Of a DNA stretch of 62,242 bases, positions 1 to 7,733 are shown piece after piece; the first letter of the stretch is position 1; every line of letters starts with the position of its first letter. The DNA comes from a virus, in the IMG/VR virus record IMGVR_UViG_3300009183_000009, positions 1 through 62,242 of that record; one strand, written 5' to 3'. Below the pieces are notes generated by a model, which saw nothing but the letters and a program-made list of their open reading frames with translations, searched no databases and had not been told where the DNA came from. A program made the translations under genes and the position numbers.

Positions 1-123
1 GCCCCCTCATAACAGGAGATTAATTATGCAACAGACAGACGTAAAGGCGGCTCACTTAACTGCCGCTGGATCTTTTATATTGGGACGCACACGCCTCAAA
101 GGTATTGTGGTCAGCCCTAAAGC
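1..123. repeat. Direct terminal repeat, copy 1 (circle junction)
   Basis: Bases 1-123 are identical to 62120-62242. A perfect repeat of this short length at both contig ends is what an assembler leaves when it closes a circular or circularly permuted molecule. It cuts through a terminator hairpin and the start of one gene, so it is not a natural terminal repeat placed between genes. The non-redundant length is 62119 bases. Confidence 0.9.
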
Positions 124-319
124 AAGCACAGCCGCAACATTTGAGATTCGTGATGGCAGCGCTACTGGCGCTGTGTTGTTTACGATGGACATTGCCAGCG
201 TTACCACGCCTGTGAACTTCAACATCACGATACCCGGTGAAGGTATTTTGGCAACTACAGGACTGCACTTGACAACCAGCGTTGGTACTGTTGTGGGCAT
301 TGAAGTGTTCTATGGCTAA
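26..319 (+). CDS. Small beta-rich structural protein, function unknown
   Basis: A 97-residue protein preceded by a good ribosome site (AGGAG, 9 bases before ATG). It is rich in Val, Thr, Gly and Ala with alternating hydrophobic residues, as in a small beta-sandwich, and has no signal peptide or membrane segment. It follows the 177-residue protein at 61568-62101 across the circle junction and is separated from it only by a UUCG-loop hairpin. It probably belongs to the head or connector cluster, perhaps as a decoration or completion protein. That role is inferred from position only. Confidence 0.7.
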   Translation: MQQTDVKAAHLTAAGSFILGRTRLKGIVVSPKASTAATFEIRDGSATGAVLFTMDIASVTTPVNFNITIPGEGILATTGLHLTTSVGTVVGIEVFYG

Positions 320-566
320 GTCTCCAGCATGGACGCGCAAGGAAGGGAAATCCGAGAAAGGCGGCTTGAACGCCAAAGGTCGGGCTTCCTACAACAAAGC
401 GAATCCGGGGAAGCCGGGGCTGAAAGCTCCGCAGCCCGAGGGCGGCAAACGTCGCGACTCCTTCTGCGCCCGTATGGAAGGCATGAAGAAGAAATTGACG
501 AGCGAAAAAACCGCCAAGGATCCAAATTCGAGGATTAACAAGAGCCTACGGGCTTGGAAGTGTTGA
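312..566 (+). CDS. DUF6321-type small basic protein
   Basis: 84 residues starting at the ATG at 312, which gives the typical MAKSPAWTRKEGKS start and overlaps the previous gene by 8 bases. The arrangement of SPAWTRKEGKS, GGLNAKGRASY, KPGLKAPQPEGG, SFCARMEGMKKKL and a C-terminal DPNSRINKSLRAWKC matches the DUF6321 family as I recall it, common in phages and of unknown function. It is very basic (Lys/Arg-rich), so nucleic-acid contact in the virion or host is plausible. Confidence 0.85.
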   Translation: MAKSPAWTRKEGKSEKGGLNAKGRASYNKANPGKPGLKAPQPEGGKRRDSFCARMEGMKKKLTSEKTAKDPNSRINKSLRAWKC

Positions 567-567
567 C

Positions 568-774
568 ATGACCGAACAAACAGATAACGTCAAAAATGTA
601 ATGGATTTTGTAGCGATCTTCAGCACGTTTGGCGCGTTTTTAGAAATGTTTAACCCACTATTTGCCTTGATTGGTGCAGTAGTGGGTGTCATGCGTATTT
701 ACGAGATGGCTACAGGCAAAGAGTTTTCCGCACTGTGGCGCAAAAAGAAGGCAGATGATGCCGAGCACGAGTAA
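568..774 (+). CDS. Small membrane protein, possible holin
   Basis: 68 residues, starting one base after the previous stop codon. A hydrophobic stretch at about residues 12-44 could span the membrane once or twice, followed by a charged tail (WRRKKADDAEHE-like). Size and charge layout fit a class II or III holin, but two other holin candidates sit beside the spanin and endolysin genes at 11-12 kb. This one is better called a small membrane protein of unknown role. Confidence 0.65.
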   Translation: MTEQTDNVKNVMDFVAIFSTFGAFLEMFNPLFALIGAVVGVMRIYEMATGKEFSALWRKKKADDAEHE

Positions 775-1141
775 GAAACAACACAATTTCATGGCGGCGG
801 TGGCTAACAACCCAGCGTTTGCTAAGAAGGTGGGAGTCCCACAGTCGGTGGGTAAGGATTTTTCAAACGCCGATAAAGGCAAAACTTTTAAAAGAGGTGG
901 TGATATGGCTACAAAAATGAATCCCGGTTTTATGGCAATGATGGCTAAAAAGAAGAGCGCACAAGAAGGCTCTAAAGCTGACATGGCTTCTGACAAAAAG
1001 CAGATGATGGGCATGAAAAAAGGTGGCATGAAGAAGATGGCTGCTGGCGGCTCAGCTTCCGCCCGTGCTGATGGCGTTGCTTCAAAAGGCAAAACCAAAG
1101 GCACAATGATTTCCATGAAGTCTGGCGGCAAAGCCTGTTAA
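758..1141 (+). CDS. Lys/Met/Gly-rich small protein
   Basis: 127 residues. The start at the second ATG of a tandem pair (758) follows an AAGG site in the end of the previous gene, which it overlaps by 17 bases. The N-terminus (SKKQHNFMAAVANNPAFAKKVGVPQSVGKDF) resembles small virion-associated proteins of aquatic phages. The C-terminal half is low complexity, with repeated KKGGMKK and Met-rich segments. Strongly basic and probably disordered. No catalytic motif. Confidence 0.75.
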   Translation: MPSTSKKQHNFMAAVANNPAFAKKVGVPQSVGKDFSNADKGKTFKRGGDMATKMNPGFMAMMAKKKSAQEGSKADMASDKKQMMGMKKGGMKKMAAGGSASARADGVASKGKTKGTMISMKSGGKAC

Positions 1142-1145
1142 ATCC

Positions 1146-1421
1146 ATGAGACCCTCGCGTGGTATGGGGGATATCAATCCCTCAAAAATGCCCAAAGGCG
1201 TGAAAAAAGCACGCCGGGATGACACGGACTTCACCCAGTTCAAAGAGGGTGGAAGTGTTAACGCCGCTGGTAACTACACAAAACCGAGCCTTCGTAAGAA
1301 GATTGTGTCTCAGGTCAAAGCAGCGGCAACTCATGGCACGGGCGCAGGGCAGTGGAGCGCGAGAAAAGCGCAGTTGGTAGCCAAGAAGTATAAGGCTGCT
1401 GGCGGGGGATACAAAGATTGA
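1146..1421 (+). CDS. Small basic phage protein (MRPSRGMGDINPSKMP family)
   Basis: 91 residues. The N-terminus with MGDINPSKMPK and the C-terminus with PSLRKKIVSQVKAA, GTGAGQWSARKAQLVAKKYKAAGGGY recur as a pair in many phage proteins of unknown function. The C-terminal part looks like a short helical, DNA-binding-like module. It overlaps the following gene by 4 bases, so translation is probably coupled. Confidence 0.75.
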   Translation: MRPSRGMGDINPSKMPKGVKKARRDDTDFTQFKEGGSVNAAGNYTKPSLRKKIVSQVKAAATHGTGAGQWSARKAQLVAKKYKAAGGGYKD

Positions 1422-1651
1422 AAGCGCCGCAGACTTCCCTTAAAAACTGGGGCAAACAAGATTGGACAACTAAAAGTGGTAAAAAATCTTCTGACACTGG
1501 TGAACGATACCTTCCAAAAGCTGCGATCAAAAGTCTCAGCCCTTCTGAGTACGCTGCGACAACACGGGCAAAACGTACTGGCAAAGCTAAAGGGAAGCAG
1601 TTCGTAGCCCAACCTAAAACAATTGCAAAGAAAACGGCAGGATTTAGATAA
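1418..1651 (+). CDS. Small basic phage protein with TTG start
   Basis: 77 residues from a TTG start in a TTGA overlap with the previous stop, after a GGGGGATACAAAGA leader. The motifs LKNWGKQDW, GERYLPKAAIKSLSPSEYAATTRAKR and GKQFVAQPKTIAKKTA mark a conserved phage family of unknown function, related in style to its two neighbours. Its stop codon overlaps the start of the connector gene at 1651. Confidence 0.75.
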   Translation: MKAPQTSLKNWGKQDWTTKSGKKSSDTGERYLPKAAIKSLSPSEYAATTRAKRTGKAKGKQFVAQPKTIAKKTAGFR

Positions 1652-2586
1652 TGGCAACAACTTCCGGCGCATCATCGTTTAACCTAGACCTCACCGAACT
1701 GGTGGAGGAGGCGTTTGAGCGTGCTGGTTCAGAGTTGCGTACCGGTTATGACCTTAAAACGGCTCGCCGGTCGTTAAATTTGTTGTTTGCTGACTGGGCA
1801 AATCGCGGTATCAACATGTGGACGTTCGAGCAGGGCACGATCACCCTAACTCAAGGCTTGAACACCTATGCAATCCCCACAGATACCGTCGATTTGCTTG
1901 ATCATGTCATCCGAACACAGGCAAATGTGGCGGCAACACAAGCCGATTTGACAATTACCCGCGTGAGTGTTTCCACATACGCTACTTTACCCAACAAATT
2001 GACCCAAGCACGGCCAATTCAGGTCTGGTATCAGCGTTTGGACGGCCAAATCATGCCAACAACGGCAGTTTTGTCTACCAGCATCAGCGCTACCGCAAAC
2101 ACGGTTGTTTTGTCCAACGTAGTGGGGCTTCCTGCCATTGGGTACATCAACCTTGACAGCGAAACCATCTTCTACAACTACATTGACGGCAATACGTTAA
2201 GCAACTGCTTCCGTGGACAGAACGGAACAACGGCTGCGGCCCATACTGCAAGTGCCAGTGCCAAGATTTACATCAACAACGTACCCCGCGTGACCATGTG
2301 GCCTACGCCGGACGGCTCCCAGACATACCAGTTTGTCTATTGGCGGATGCGTCGTGTGCAGGATGCCGGTAGCGGTGTCAATGTAATGGATGTACCGTTC
2401 CGTTTTGTGCCCTGTATGGTGGCGGGGTTGTCCTATTACATTGCTTTGAAGGTTCCCGGTGGCATGGAGCGTCTGGCGGTATTGAAACAGCAGTATGACG
2501 AAGCATGGATGACAGCGGCTGATGAGGATCAGGAACGCGCCGCGTTGCGTTTAGTGCCTAGGCAGATGTTTATTGGGGGCGGATAA
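1651..2586 (+). CDS. Head-tail connector/adaptor-like structural protein
   Basis: 311 residues. The first about 100 residues are helical, with a pattern (LVEEAFERAG, TARRSLNLLFADWANRGINMWTFEQ) seen in gp4-like head-tail adaptors that dock on the portal. The middle (about 140-210) is a beta-rich insertion, and the C-terminal part (VPRVTMWPTPDGSQTYQFVYWRMR) is a motif seen in related phage connector proteins. A second adaptor-type protein lies at 3944. The role in the neck is inferred from the family resemblance and the position downstream of the capsid genes. Confidence 0.7.
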   Translation: MATTSGASSFNLDLTELVEEAFERAGSELRTGYDLKTARRSLNLLFADWANRGINMWTFEQGTITLTQGLNTYAIPTDTVDLLDHVIRTQANVAATQADLTITRVSVSTYATLPNKLTQARPIQVWYQRLDGQIMPTTAVLSTSISATANTVVLSNVVGLPAIGYINLDSETIFYNYIDGNTLSNCFRGQNGTTAAAHTASASAKIYINNVPRVTMWPTPDGSQTYQFVYWRMRRVQDAGSGVNVMDVPFRFVPCMVAGLSYYIALKVPGGMERLAVLKQQYDEAWMTAADEDQERAALRLVPRQMFIGGG

Positions 2587-3080
2587 TGGATACGGATAGT
2601 CTTTTTTTAGCTTGGGCGGCAGGATTCTTTGACGGAGAAGGCTGCGTCATGGTTGAAATGTCCAAGGAAAAGGCTTGTTTGCACGGCTATAGAACCAGTT
2701 TGCACACAACTGTTACCCAAACAAGTTTGCCTTGTCTTCAATTATTTCTTGAGCGCTTTGGTGGCAGTATTTCAACTTCTGAAAACAGAACACCGAATGG
2801 TCGTCGTTGGGCAGTTCAACACCGCTGGGTTGCTCGTAATGAAACTGCATTGGAATTTTTGCAAGCAATTGAGCCGTATGTTGTGGTAAAAAAAGAGCAA
2901 GTGCAAGCCGCTTTGAAATATCAAATGCGCAGTCCCGATGGTCGAAAGTATGGCAATAGCAGCAACCCAATACCCGACCAAGTAATGCAATCAAGGATGG
3001 CTTTGCGAAAGATGCTGCAAGACATTCGCGCAAGTATGAAAACCTTAGCAAAACCCGCCAAGGTACAACATGGGCAATAG
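2586..3080 (+). CDS. LAGLIDADG-type homing endonuclease, free-standing
   Basis: 164 residues with one LAGLIDADG motif (AWAAGFFDGEGCVMV, about residues 9-23), whose aspartate/glutamate pair would coordinate the catalytic metal. With a single motif it would act as a homodimer and cut a DNA site in phages lacking the gene. The start overlaps the previous stop (TAATG) and its end overlaps the next gene by 11 bases, so it is translated within the structural operon. No intron features are seen around it, so it is an intergenic mobile gene. Confidence 0.88.
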   Translation: MDTDSLFLAWAAGFFDGEGCVMVEMSKEKACLHGYRTSLHTTVTQTSLPCLQLFLERFGGSISTSENRTPNGRRWAVQHRWVARNETALEFLQAIEPYVVVKKEQVQAALKYQMRSPDGRKYGNSSNPIPDQVMQSRMALRKMLQDIRASMKTLAKPAKVQHGQ

Positions 3081-3459
3081 ATTTGCATCCGGCAAAAACA
3101 GCATTGCGGAGTGTGACCGTTGCGGTTTTAGATACAAGTTGACTGTTCTAAAAAAAGAAGTAGTTAAAACAAAGCTTTACAATATTTTGGTGTGCCCTGA
3201 ATGTTGGAGTCCAGATCAGCCTCAACTCCAGTTGGGTATGTACCCAGTGGATGACCCGCAAGGGGTGCGCGATCCGCGTCCTGACTTAAGTTACCAAGTT
3301 TCTGGCTTGTTAGCAGATGGGTACAGCGGCGGCGGTAGTCGAGTATTTCAATGGGGCTGGGGGCCGGTTGGCGGTTCGTCTAGTTTTGATGCGGTTCTGA
3401 CCCCAAATAACTTGGCGATGGCAGTAGAAATTGGTACAGTAACGGTAAGCGTAACTTAG
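3070..3459 (+). CDS. Zinc-ribbon structural protein
   Basis: 129 residues. C15-x2-C18 and C42-x2-C45 form a four-cysteine zinc ribbon, followed by a conserved YPVDDPQGVRDPRPD segment and a Gly/Ser-rich C-terminus. In related phages such proteins sit between connector genes and are called hypothetical structural proteins. It may be a neck completion protein that recognises a partner through the ribbon. The start codon lies inside the end of the homing endonuclease gene, so the insertion there has been precise. Confidence 0.75.
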   Translation: MGNRFASGKNSIAECDRCGFRYKLTVLKKEVVKTKLYNILVCPECWSPDQPQLQLGMYPVDDPQGVRDPRPDLSYQVSGLLADGYSGGGSRVFQWGWGPVGGSSSFDAVLTPNNLAMAVEIGTVTVSVT

Positions 3460-3468
3460 GAGTTAATC

Positions 3469-3681
3469 ATGGCAAAAATGGAATCAGCCGCAGCAGATAA
3501 AAAGCAAGATGTTGCTTTAATCAAAAAGGCTTTTAAACAGCACGACACCCAAGAACACAAAGGTGGCAAGGGCACATCACTGAAGCTGGCCAAAGGCGGC
3601 AAGACCAACGAGATGATGAAGCAGTACGGTCGTGGTATGGCTAAAGTTGTTAACCAGCGCGGAAGCGCAAGGGGTAAATAA
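3469..3681 (+). CDS. Small Lys-rich protein
   Basis: 70 residues after an AGGAGTTAATC leader. Very basic, with AADKKQDVALIKKAFKQHDTQEHKGG and KGGKTNEMMKQYGRGMAKVVNQRG segments typical of small phage proteins of unknown function. No folded enzyme motif. Probably virion-associated or DNA-contacting, judging from charge and position. Confidence 0.7.
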   Translation: MAKMESAAADKKQDVALIKKAFKQHDTQEHKGGKGTSLKLAKGGKTNEMMKQYGRGMAKVVNQRGSARGK

Positions 3682-3947
3682 TGGCTAAATTCAGCATGAA
3701 ACAAGACGGTAAAGAAGTTGGCCCAGCCAGCGTCTATGCCGAGCCGCACACTATGGATGGCAAGGCAATGAAGATTTCCTCCAACCCCGGCAAAGAACCT
3801 AACCGCAGCAAAGCCGACACGGTCAACATGAGCGTTGGCAACATCAGCAAAGCTGCTGGCGACCAGCAAGTCAAAACCAGCGGTATCAAAATGCGTGGCA
3901 CTGGCGCGGCTACCAAAGGCGTTATGTCTAGGGGCCCGATGGCATGA
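3681..3947 (+). CDS. Small hypothetical structural-operon protein
   Basis: 88 residues, overlapping the previous stop by one base and the next gene by 4. It has a short N-terminal segment (AKFSMKQDGKEVGPASVYAEPHTMDGK) and a Gly/Lys/Met-rich tail ending KGVMSRGPMA. No known domain. It forms part of the set of small basic proteins placed between connector genes. Confidence 0.7.
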   Translation: MAKFSMKQDGKEVGPASVYAEPHTMDGKAMKISSNPGKEPNRSKADTVNMSVGNISKAAGDQQVKTSGIKMRGTGAATKGVMSRGPMA

Positions 3948-4870
3948 ATTACACCGAACTCAGTAACGCTATTCAAGCGTATACAGAGAACACGGAGACT
4001 AGCTTCGTGGCGGAGATTCCTGTCTTTGTGGAGCAGGCTGAGCAACGTATTTATAACTCGGTGCAGTTCCCCTCAATTCGTAAGAACGTGACAAGCACTG
4101 TTGCGATAAACACAAAGTATTTGGACTGCCCTCTTGACTTCTTAGCTGTGTATTCTATGGCGGTCATTGATAGTAACGGTAACTACGAATACTTGCTTAA
4201 CAAGGACGTTAACTTTATCCGTCAGGCATACCCAAACCCTACAACAGATGTAGGCATTCCCAAGTACTACGCACTGTTTGGCCCAACGGTATTAAATACT
4301 GTAATTTACGACGAACTCTCGTTCATATTAGGGCCAACAGCCGATGCGAGTTACGGCGTTGAGTTGCACTATTACTACTACCCCGAGTCAATTGTGCAAA
4401 GCCCTGTTGCTGTTTTGGGCGCAATTACTGGTGGCAGCGCATATACGGCGGGTACTTATTTTAATGTGCCCCTGACTGGCAGTACAGGTAGCGGGGCGTT
4501 AGCAACGGTTACTGTTTCTGGTGGCGCGGTAACAGCCGTGACTATTACGAATGGCGGCTTGAACTATACGGCTGGCGGGTCTTTATCTGCCGCCGCCACA
4601 AATATTGGCGGAACAGGTTCTGGTTTTTCTGTGCTAATTAGCACTGTAACTAATTCAGACGGTAGATCATGGCTGGGGGACAACTTTGACACGGTGCTGT
4701 TGTATGCATCTTTGGTTGAGGCTTACACCTATATGAAGGGTGAAACCGACATGATGGCTTTATATAACGGAAAATACACGGAAGCTCTTGCGTTAGCCAA
4801 GCGTTTGGGTGATGGCATGGAGCGTCAAGACGCCTATCGTTCTGGTCAATTTAGACAGGCGGTGACCTGA
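3944..4870 (+). CDS. Phage adaptor protein with inserted Gly/Thr-rich domain
   Basis: 308 residues. The N-terminal about 145 residues (YTELSNAIQAYTENTE, FVEQAEQRIYNSVQFPSIRKN, LDCPLDFLAVYSM) and the C-terminal about 75 residues (WLGDNFDTVLLYASLVEAYTYMKGE) look like a phage adaptor protein that joins portal to tail. Between them, at about residues 165-235, sits a Gly/Thr/Ala-rich beta segment with two similar halves (YTAGTYFNVPLTGSTGSGA and a later YTAGG copy), likely exposed as a surface domain. It shares TGATG-type overlaps with its neighbours. Confidence 0.75.
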   Translation: MNYTELSNAIQAYTENTETSFVAEIPVFVEQAEQRIYNSVQFPSIRKNVTSTVAINTKYLDCPLDFLAVYSMAVIDSNGNYEYLLNKDVNFIRQAYPNPTTDVGIPKYYALFGPTVLNTVIYDELSFILGPTADASYGVELHYYYYPESIVQSPVAVLGAITGGSAYTAGTYFNVPLTGSTGSGALATVTVSGGAVTAVTITNGGLNYTAGGSLSAAATNIGGTGSGFSVLISTVTNSDGRSWLGDNFDTVLLYASLVEAYTYMKGETDMMALYNGKYTEALALAKRLGDGMERQDAYRSGQFRQAVT

Positions 4871-5295
4871 TGGCGTTTACTGGTAACTTCTCCTGTAATG
4901 TCTTTAAGACCGGGCTGATGAACGGCACGTTCAACTTTACTTCGGGGACGTTCTATATTGCACTCTATACCAATGCAGCCACACTTGATGCCTCTACCAC
5001 GGCTTATACGGCTACGGGCGAGGTTGTGGCTTCTGGGTACACGGCTGGTGGGCTGGCACTCACGATTGCGCAGGCTCCCACGGTAGGAAACTCAGGCAGC
5101 ACCGCCTATATCTCATTTGACAACGCGGCTTGGACTTCGGCATTAACTGCTCGTGGAGCTTTAATTTACCAAAGTGGCGGCGGAAACCCCGCAGTTTGCG
5201 TACTTGATTTCGGTGCAGATAAAACTTCAACTGCAACATTCACGGTACAGTTCCCCGCTGTATCAAACACTTCAGCAATCATAAGGATAGCGTAA
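4870..5295 (+). CDS. Tail/neck structural protein, paralogue A
   Basis: 141 residues, beta-rich, with FYIALYTNAATLDASTTAYTATGEVVASGYTAGG. The same ALY..TATVNASTTAY..SNEV...GYTAGG pattern occurs in the protein at 5499-5990, so the two are paralogues. Both are of unknown function and belong to a structural protein family widespread in aquatic phages. Starts in a TGATG overlap with the adaptor gene. Confidence 0.7.
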   Translation: MAFTGNFSCNVFKTGLMNGTFNFTSGTFYIALYTNAATLDASTTAYTATGEVVASGYTAGGLALTIAQAPTVGNSGSTAYISFDNAAWTSALTARGALIYQSGGGNPAVCVLDFGADKTSTATFTVQFPAVSNTSAIIRIA

Positions 5296-5489
5296 TGGCA
5301 CTTGTAACCACAACCAAAGGCGAAATGGATGAATCTTTGCTTGAGAAAAAAGAAGGTTCATTGGATAATGACAACGAAACAACCACATGGGTGGAGTATT
5401 GGTTAGATGGCGAACTTGTCCACCGTTCGGCGCATGTTCAGTTAAAGCAAACAGTCACACTCTCGGCTGAAGCCGCATCTATTACATAA
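5295..5489 (+). CDS. Small acidic protein between paralogous structural genes
   Basis: 64 residues starting in a TAATG overlap. Acidic, with a short strand-rich core (TTTWVEYWLDGELVHRSAHVQLK). No recognised domain. Its tight position between the two paralogues suggests co-assembly or chaperoning, but nothing in the sequence proves it. Confidence 0.65.
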   Translation: MALVTTTKGEMDESLLEKKEGSLDNDNETTTWVEYWLDGELVHRSAHVQLKQTVTLSAEAASIT

Positions 5490-5498
5490 GGAAAAATC

Positions 5499-5990
5499 AT
5501 GGCAAATACCCAAGCAATGTGCACATCGTTCATGGGGCAACTGCTCAATGGCGGGCATCAATTTGGAACAATTACGCTGACTTCGCGTACCAGTTTGACT
5601 GCGCCCACTGTTGATACGTTTAAAGCGGCTTTGTATCTAACAACTGCCACGGTAAACGCAAGCACTACAGCATACAGCGCTTCTAATGAAGTGTCTGGCA
5701 CTGGCTATACCGCTGGTGGTGTGACGATTACAGCATGGAATGCTCCAACTGCTACTAATTCGTCTACAACAGCGGGTACTGCATTTACTACGCCTACGGC
5801 TTCGATCACATACACAACTGTGACTTTGGCAACGGCGTTTGACGCAGTGTTGATTTACAACTCTACCCAAAGTAATACGGCTGTCAGTGTTCATACCTTC
5901 GGTTCTCAAACAATCACTGCTGGTACGTTTACATTGACTATGCCTGCTAATACCACTGCTGCTGCGTTGTTGCGTATTGCTACAACTTAA
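5499..5990 (+). CDS. Tail/neck structural protein, paralogue B
   Basis: 163 residues, Thr/Ala-rich and beta-stranded, paralogous to 4870-5295 through the FKAALYLTTATVNASTTAY and GYTAGGVTIT segments. It has a longer Thr-rich centre than its paralogue. A good AAGGAAAAATC leader precedes the ATG. Likely virion surface or tail component. Confidence 0.7.
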   Translation: MANTQAMCTSFMGQLLNGGHQFGTITLTSRTSLTAPTVDTFKAALYLTTATVNASTTAYSASNEVSGTGYTAGGVTITAWNAPTATNSSTTAGTAFTTPTASITYTTVTLATAFDAVLIYNSTQSNTAVSVHTFGSQTITAGTFTLTMPANTTAAALLRIATT

Positions 5991-5999
5991 AGATAGTGT

Positions 6000-6587
6000 A
6001 TGGCTAACGCATGGGGTTCCGAAGCATGGGGCGACGGCAGATGGGGCACTAACAGTTTTAGTTTGGTGCTTACGGGGGTCGACGCAACAGGTTTAGTTAA
6101 TAGTGTTAGCTTTGTTGAGGAATACAGTGGTGCGGGCGTTAGTGCCACTGGCGCTGTAGGTAGCGTCACTGTTGCTGATCGTCTTATTGCTATAACAGGT
6201 GTTAGCGCTTCTGGCGCAGTGGGCACAGTAGTTAGCATAAATGCTATGGCGCTGACAGGCGTTGGAAGTGCAGGCAGTGTAGGTACGGTTGCGGTTATAA
6301 GTACTCTTGGCTTAACGGGCAATGAGGCTTTTGGTCAAGTAAACCAAATTATTGTGCCGGTGAATTCCAACCAAGCGTTGGCTTTTGTTGGGACTGTACT
6401 CAATGTAACAACCGTGGGATTGACCGGCATATCTGCTTCAGGCGCTTTAGGGACTATGGGGTTGATCAGGACACATAGTCTGACAGGTAATTTGGCAAGC
6501 GGTAGTGTTGGAAATGTGGTGGCTGTTTACTGGAAATTAATTGATGACAACCAGTCAACAATTTGGCAAAATATAAACACTTCGTAA
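6000..6587 (+). CDS. Repeat-containing structural protein
   Basis: 195 residues. The N-terminus WGSEAWGDGRWGTNSF is a Trp/Gly-rich motif seen in phage tail proteins. The body is made of about six repeats of the form LTGV-x-A-x-G-x-VG-x-V, each about 20-25 residues, which suggests a beta-solenoid or fibre shaft. The C-terminus (WKLIDDNQSTIWQNINTS) is a typical short closing segment. Possible fibre or adhesin subunit. The ribosome site (AAAG) is weak. Confidence 0.7.
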   Translation: MANAWGSEAWGDGRWGTNSFSLVLTGVDATGLVNSVSFVEEYSGAGVSATGAVGSVTVADRLIAITGVSASGAVGTVVSINAMALTGVGSAGSVGTVAVISTLGLTGNEAFGQVNQIIVPVNSNQALAFVGTVLNVTTVGLTGISASGALGTMGLIRTHSLTGNLASGSVGNVVAVYWKLIDDNQSTIWQNINTS

Positions 6588-6596
6588 GGAACGGAC

Positions 6597-7724
6597 ATGG
6601 CAGCAACAACAACTCTTTTGAGCTTGGTCACCCCCACACAGGGTACGCTCTCTGGTACGTGGGGCGACACAGTCAACTACGGTATTTCTGACTACCTTGA
6701 CATTGCCATTGCAGGCACACTATCTTTTGCGGGTGACGGCGCTATCACGCTGGCAAACACCACAGGTAGCGCGTCAGGTAACGCAATAACTTCTACAACA
6801 GCCCAGTACATGGTGATCCGTATCACCGGCACACAAACTGTTACCAAGGTTATCACAGGCCCAAGCTACAGCAAGCTGTACATGGTGGATCACGCAGGCG
6901 CTACCAGCGCGGTAACTTTTAAAGCTGCCGGTCAGGCAGGTGTCTCTGTTGCTGTGGGCGAGAAGTGTTTTGTGTACTACAACGGCACTGACTACGTAAA
7001 GGTGGCAACTAGCACAGCTGGCACAGTGACAAGCGCAAGCGTAGTGTCCGCCAACGGCTTTGCAGGCACAGTTGCAACCGCAACGACAACGCCTGCCATA
7101 ACGCTTACAACATCTATCACAGGTGTCTTGAAAGGTAACGGCACTGCAATTTCTGCTGCTACTTCTGGTACTGACTACTTAGCCCCACCCTCGGGCACTG
7201 CGATTCTTAAAGCCAATTCTGGTGGCGCACTGGCTAATGCTACTGCGGGTACTGACTATGTAGCTCCCGGCACGGCAACAACCTTTACAGCTACACAGAC
7301 GTTCTCAGGCACATCATCAGCACTTGCGATGATCTTAACTGACACGGCAGAGGTAGCAACAGTCTCAGCTACAGCAGCCACTGGCACGATTAACTACGAT
7401 GTCACTACGCAGTCTGTCTTGTATTACACGACTTCCGCAAGTGCAAACTGGACAGTTAACTTTAGAGCCTCTAGCGGTACTTCTTTAAATACTGCCATGT
7501 CTACGGGCCAGTCTGTGACTGCGGCTTTCTTGGTAACTCAAGGCACTACGGCCTATTACAACAGCGCGGTTCAGGTTGACGGTAGCAGCGTGACACCAAA
7601 ATATCAAGGCGGCACTGCATATTCGGCAGGTAACGCAAGCAGTGTTGATGTGTATATGTACACGATTATCAAAACGGGTAACGCAGCATTCACTGTGTTT
7701 ACTTCACAAACCAAATTTGCTTAA
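6597..7724 (+). CDS. Tail fibre-like protein
   Basis: 375 residues. The N-terminus (LVTPTQGTLSGTWGDTVNYGISDYLD) is the conserved opening of many phage fibre proteins and is likely the part attached to the tail. Residues about 150-235 contain SG.DYLAP and AG.DYVAP repeats usual in fibre shafts. The C-terminal region is beta-rich and could bind the host surface. Confidence 0.75.
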   Translation: MAATTTLLSLVTPTQGTLSGTWGDTVNYGISDYLDIAIAGTLSFAGDGAITLANTTGSASGNAITSTTAQYMVIRITGTQTVTKVITGPSYSKLYMVDHAGATSAVTFKAAGQAGVSVAVGEKCFVYYNGTDYVKVATSTAGTVTSASVVSANGFAGTVATATTTPAITLTTSITGVLKGNGTAISAATSGTDYLAPPSGTAILKANSGGALANATAGTDYVAPGTATTFTATQTFSGTSSALAMILTDTAEVATVSATAATGTINYDVTTQSVLYYTTSASANWTVNFRASSGTSLNTAMSTGQSVTAAFLVTQGTTAYYNSAVQVDGSSVTPKYQGGTAYSAGNASSVDVYMYTIIKTGNAAFTVFTSQTKFA

Positions 7725-7733
7725 GGGACAACT

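Noticed and set aside
658-1131. A 157-codon open frame on the minus strand
   Set aside because: It lies opposite the Lys/Met-rich gene at 758-1141, which has a ribosome site and known family features. The minus frame is low complexity (Pro/Phe/Met) that mirrors Lys/Gly codons.
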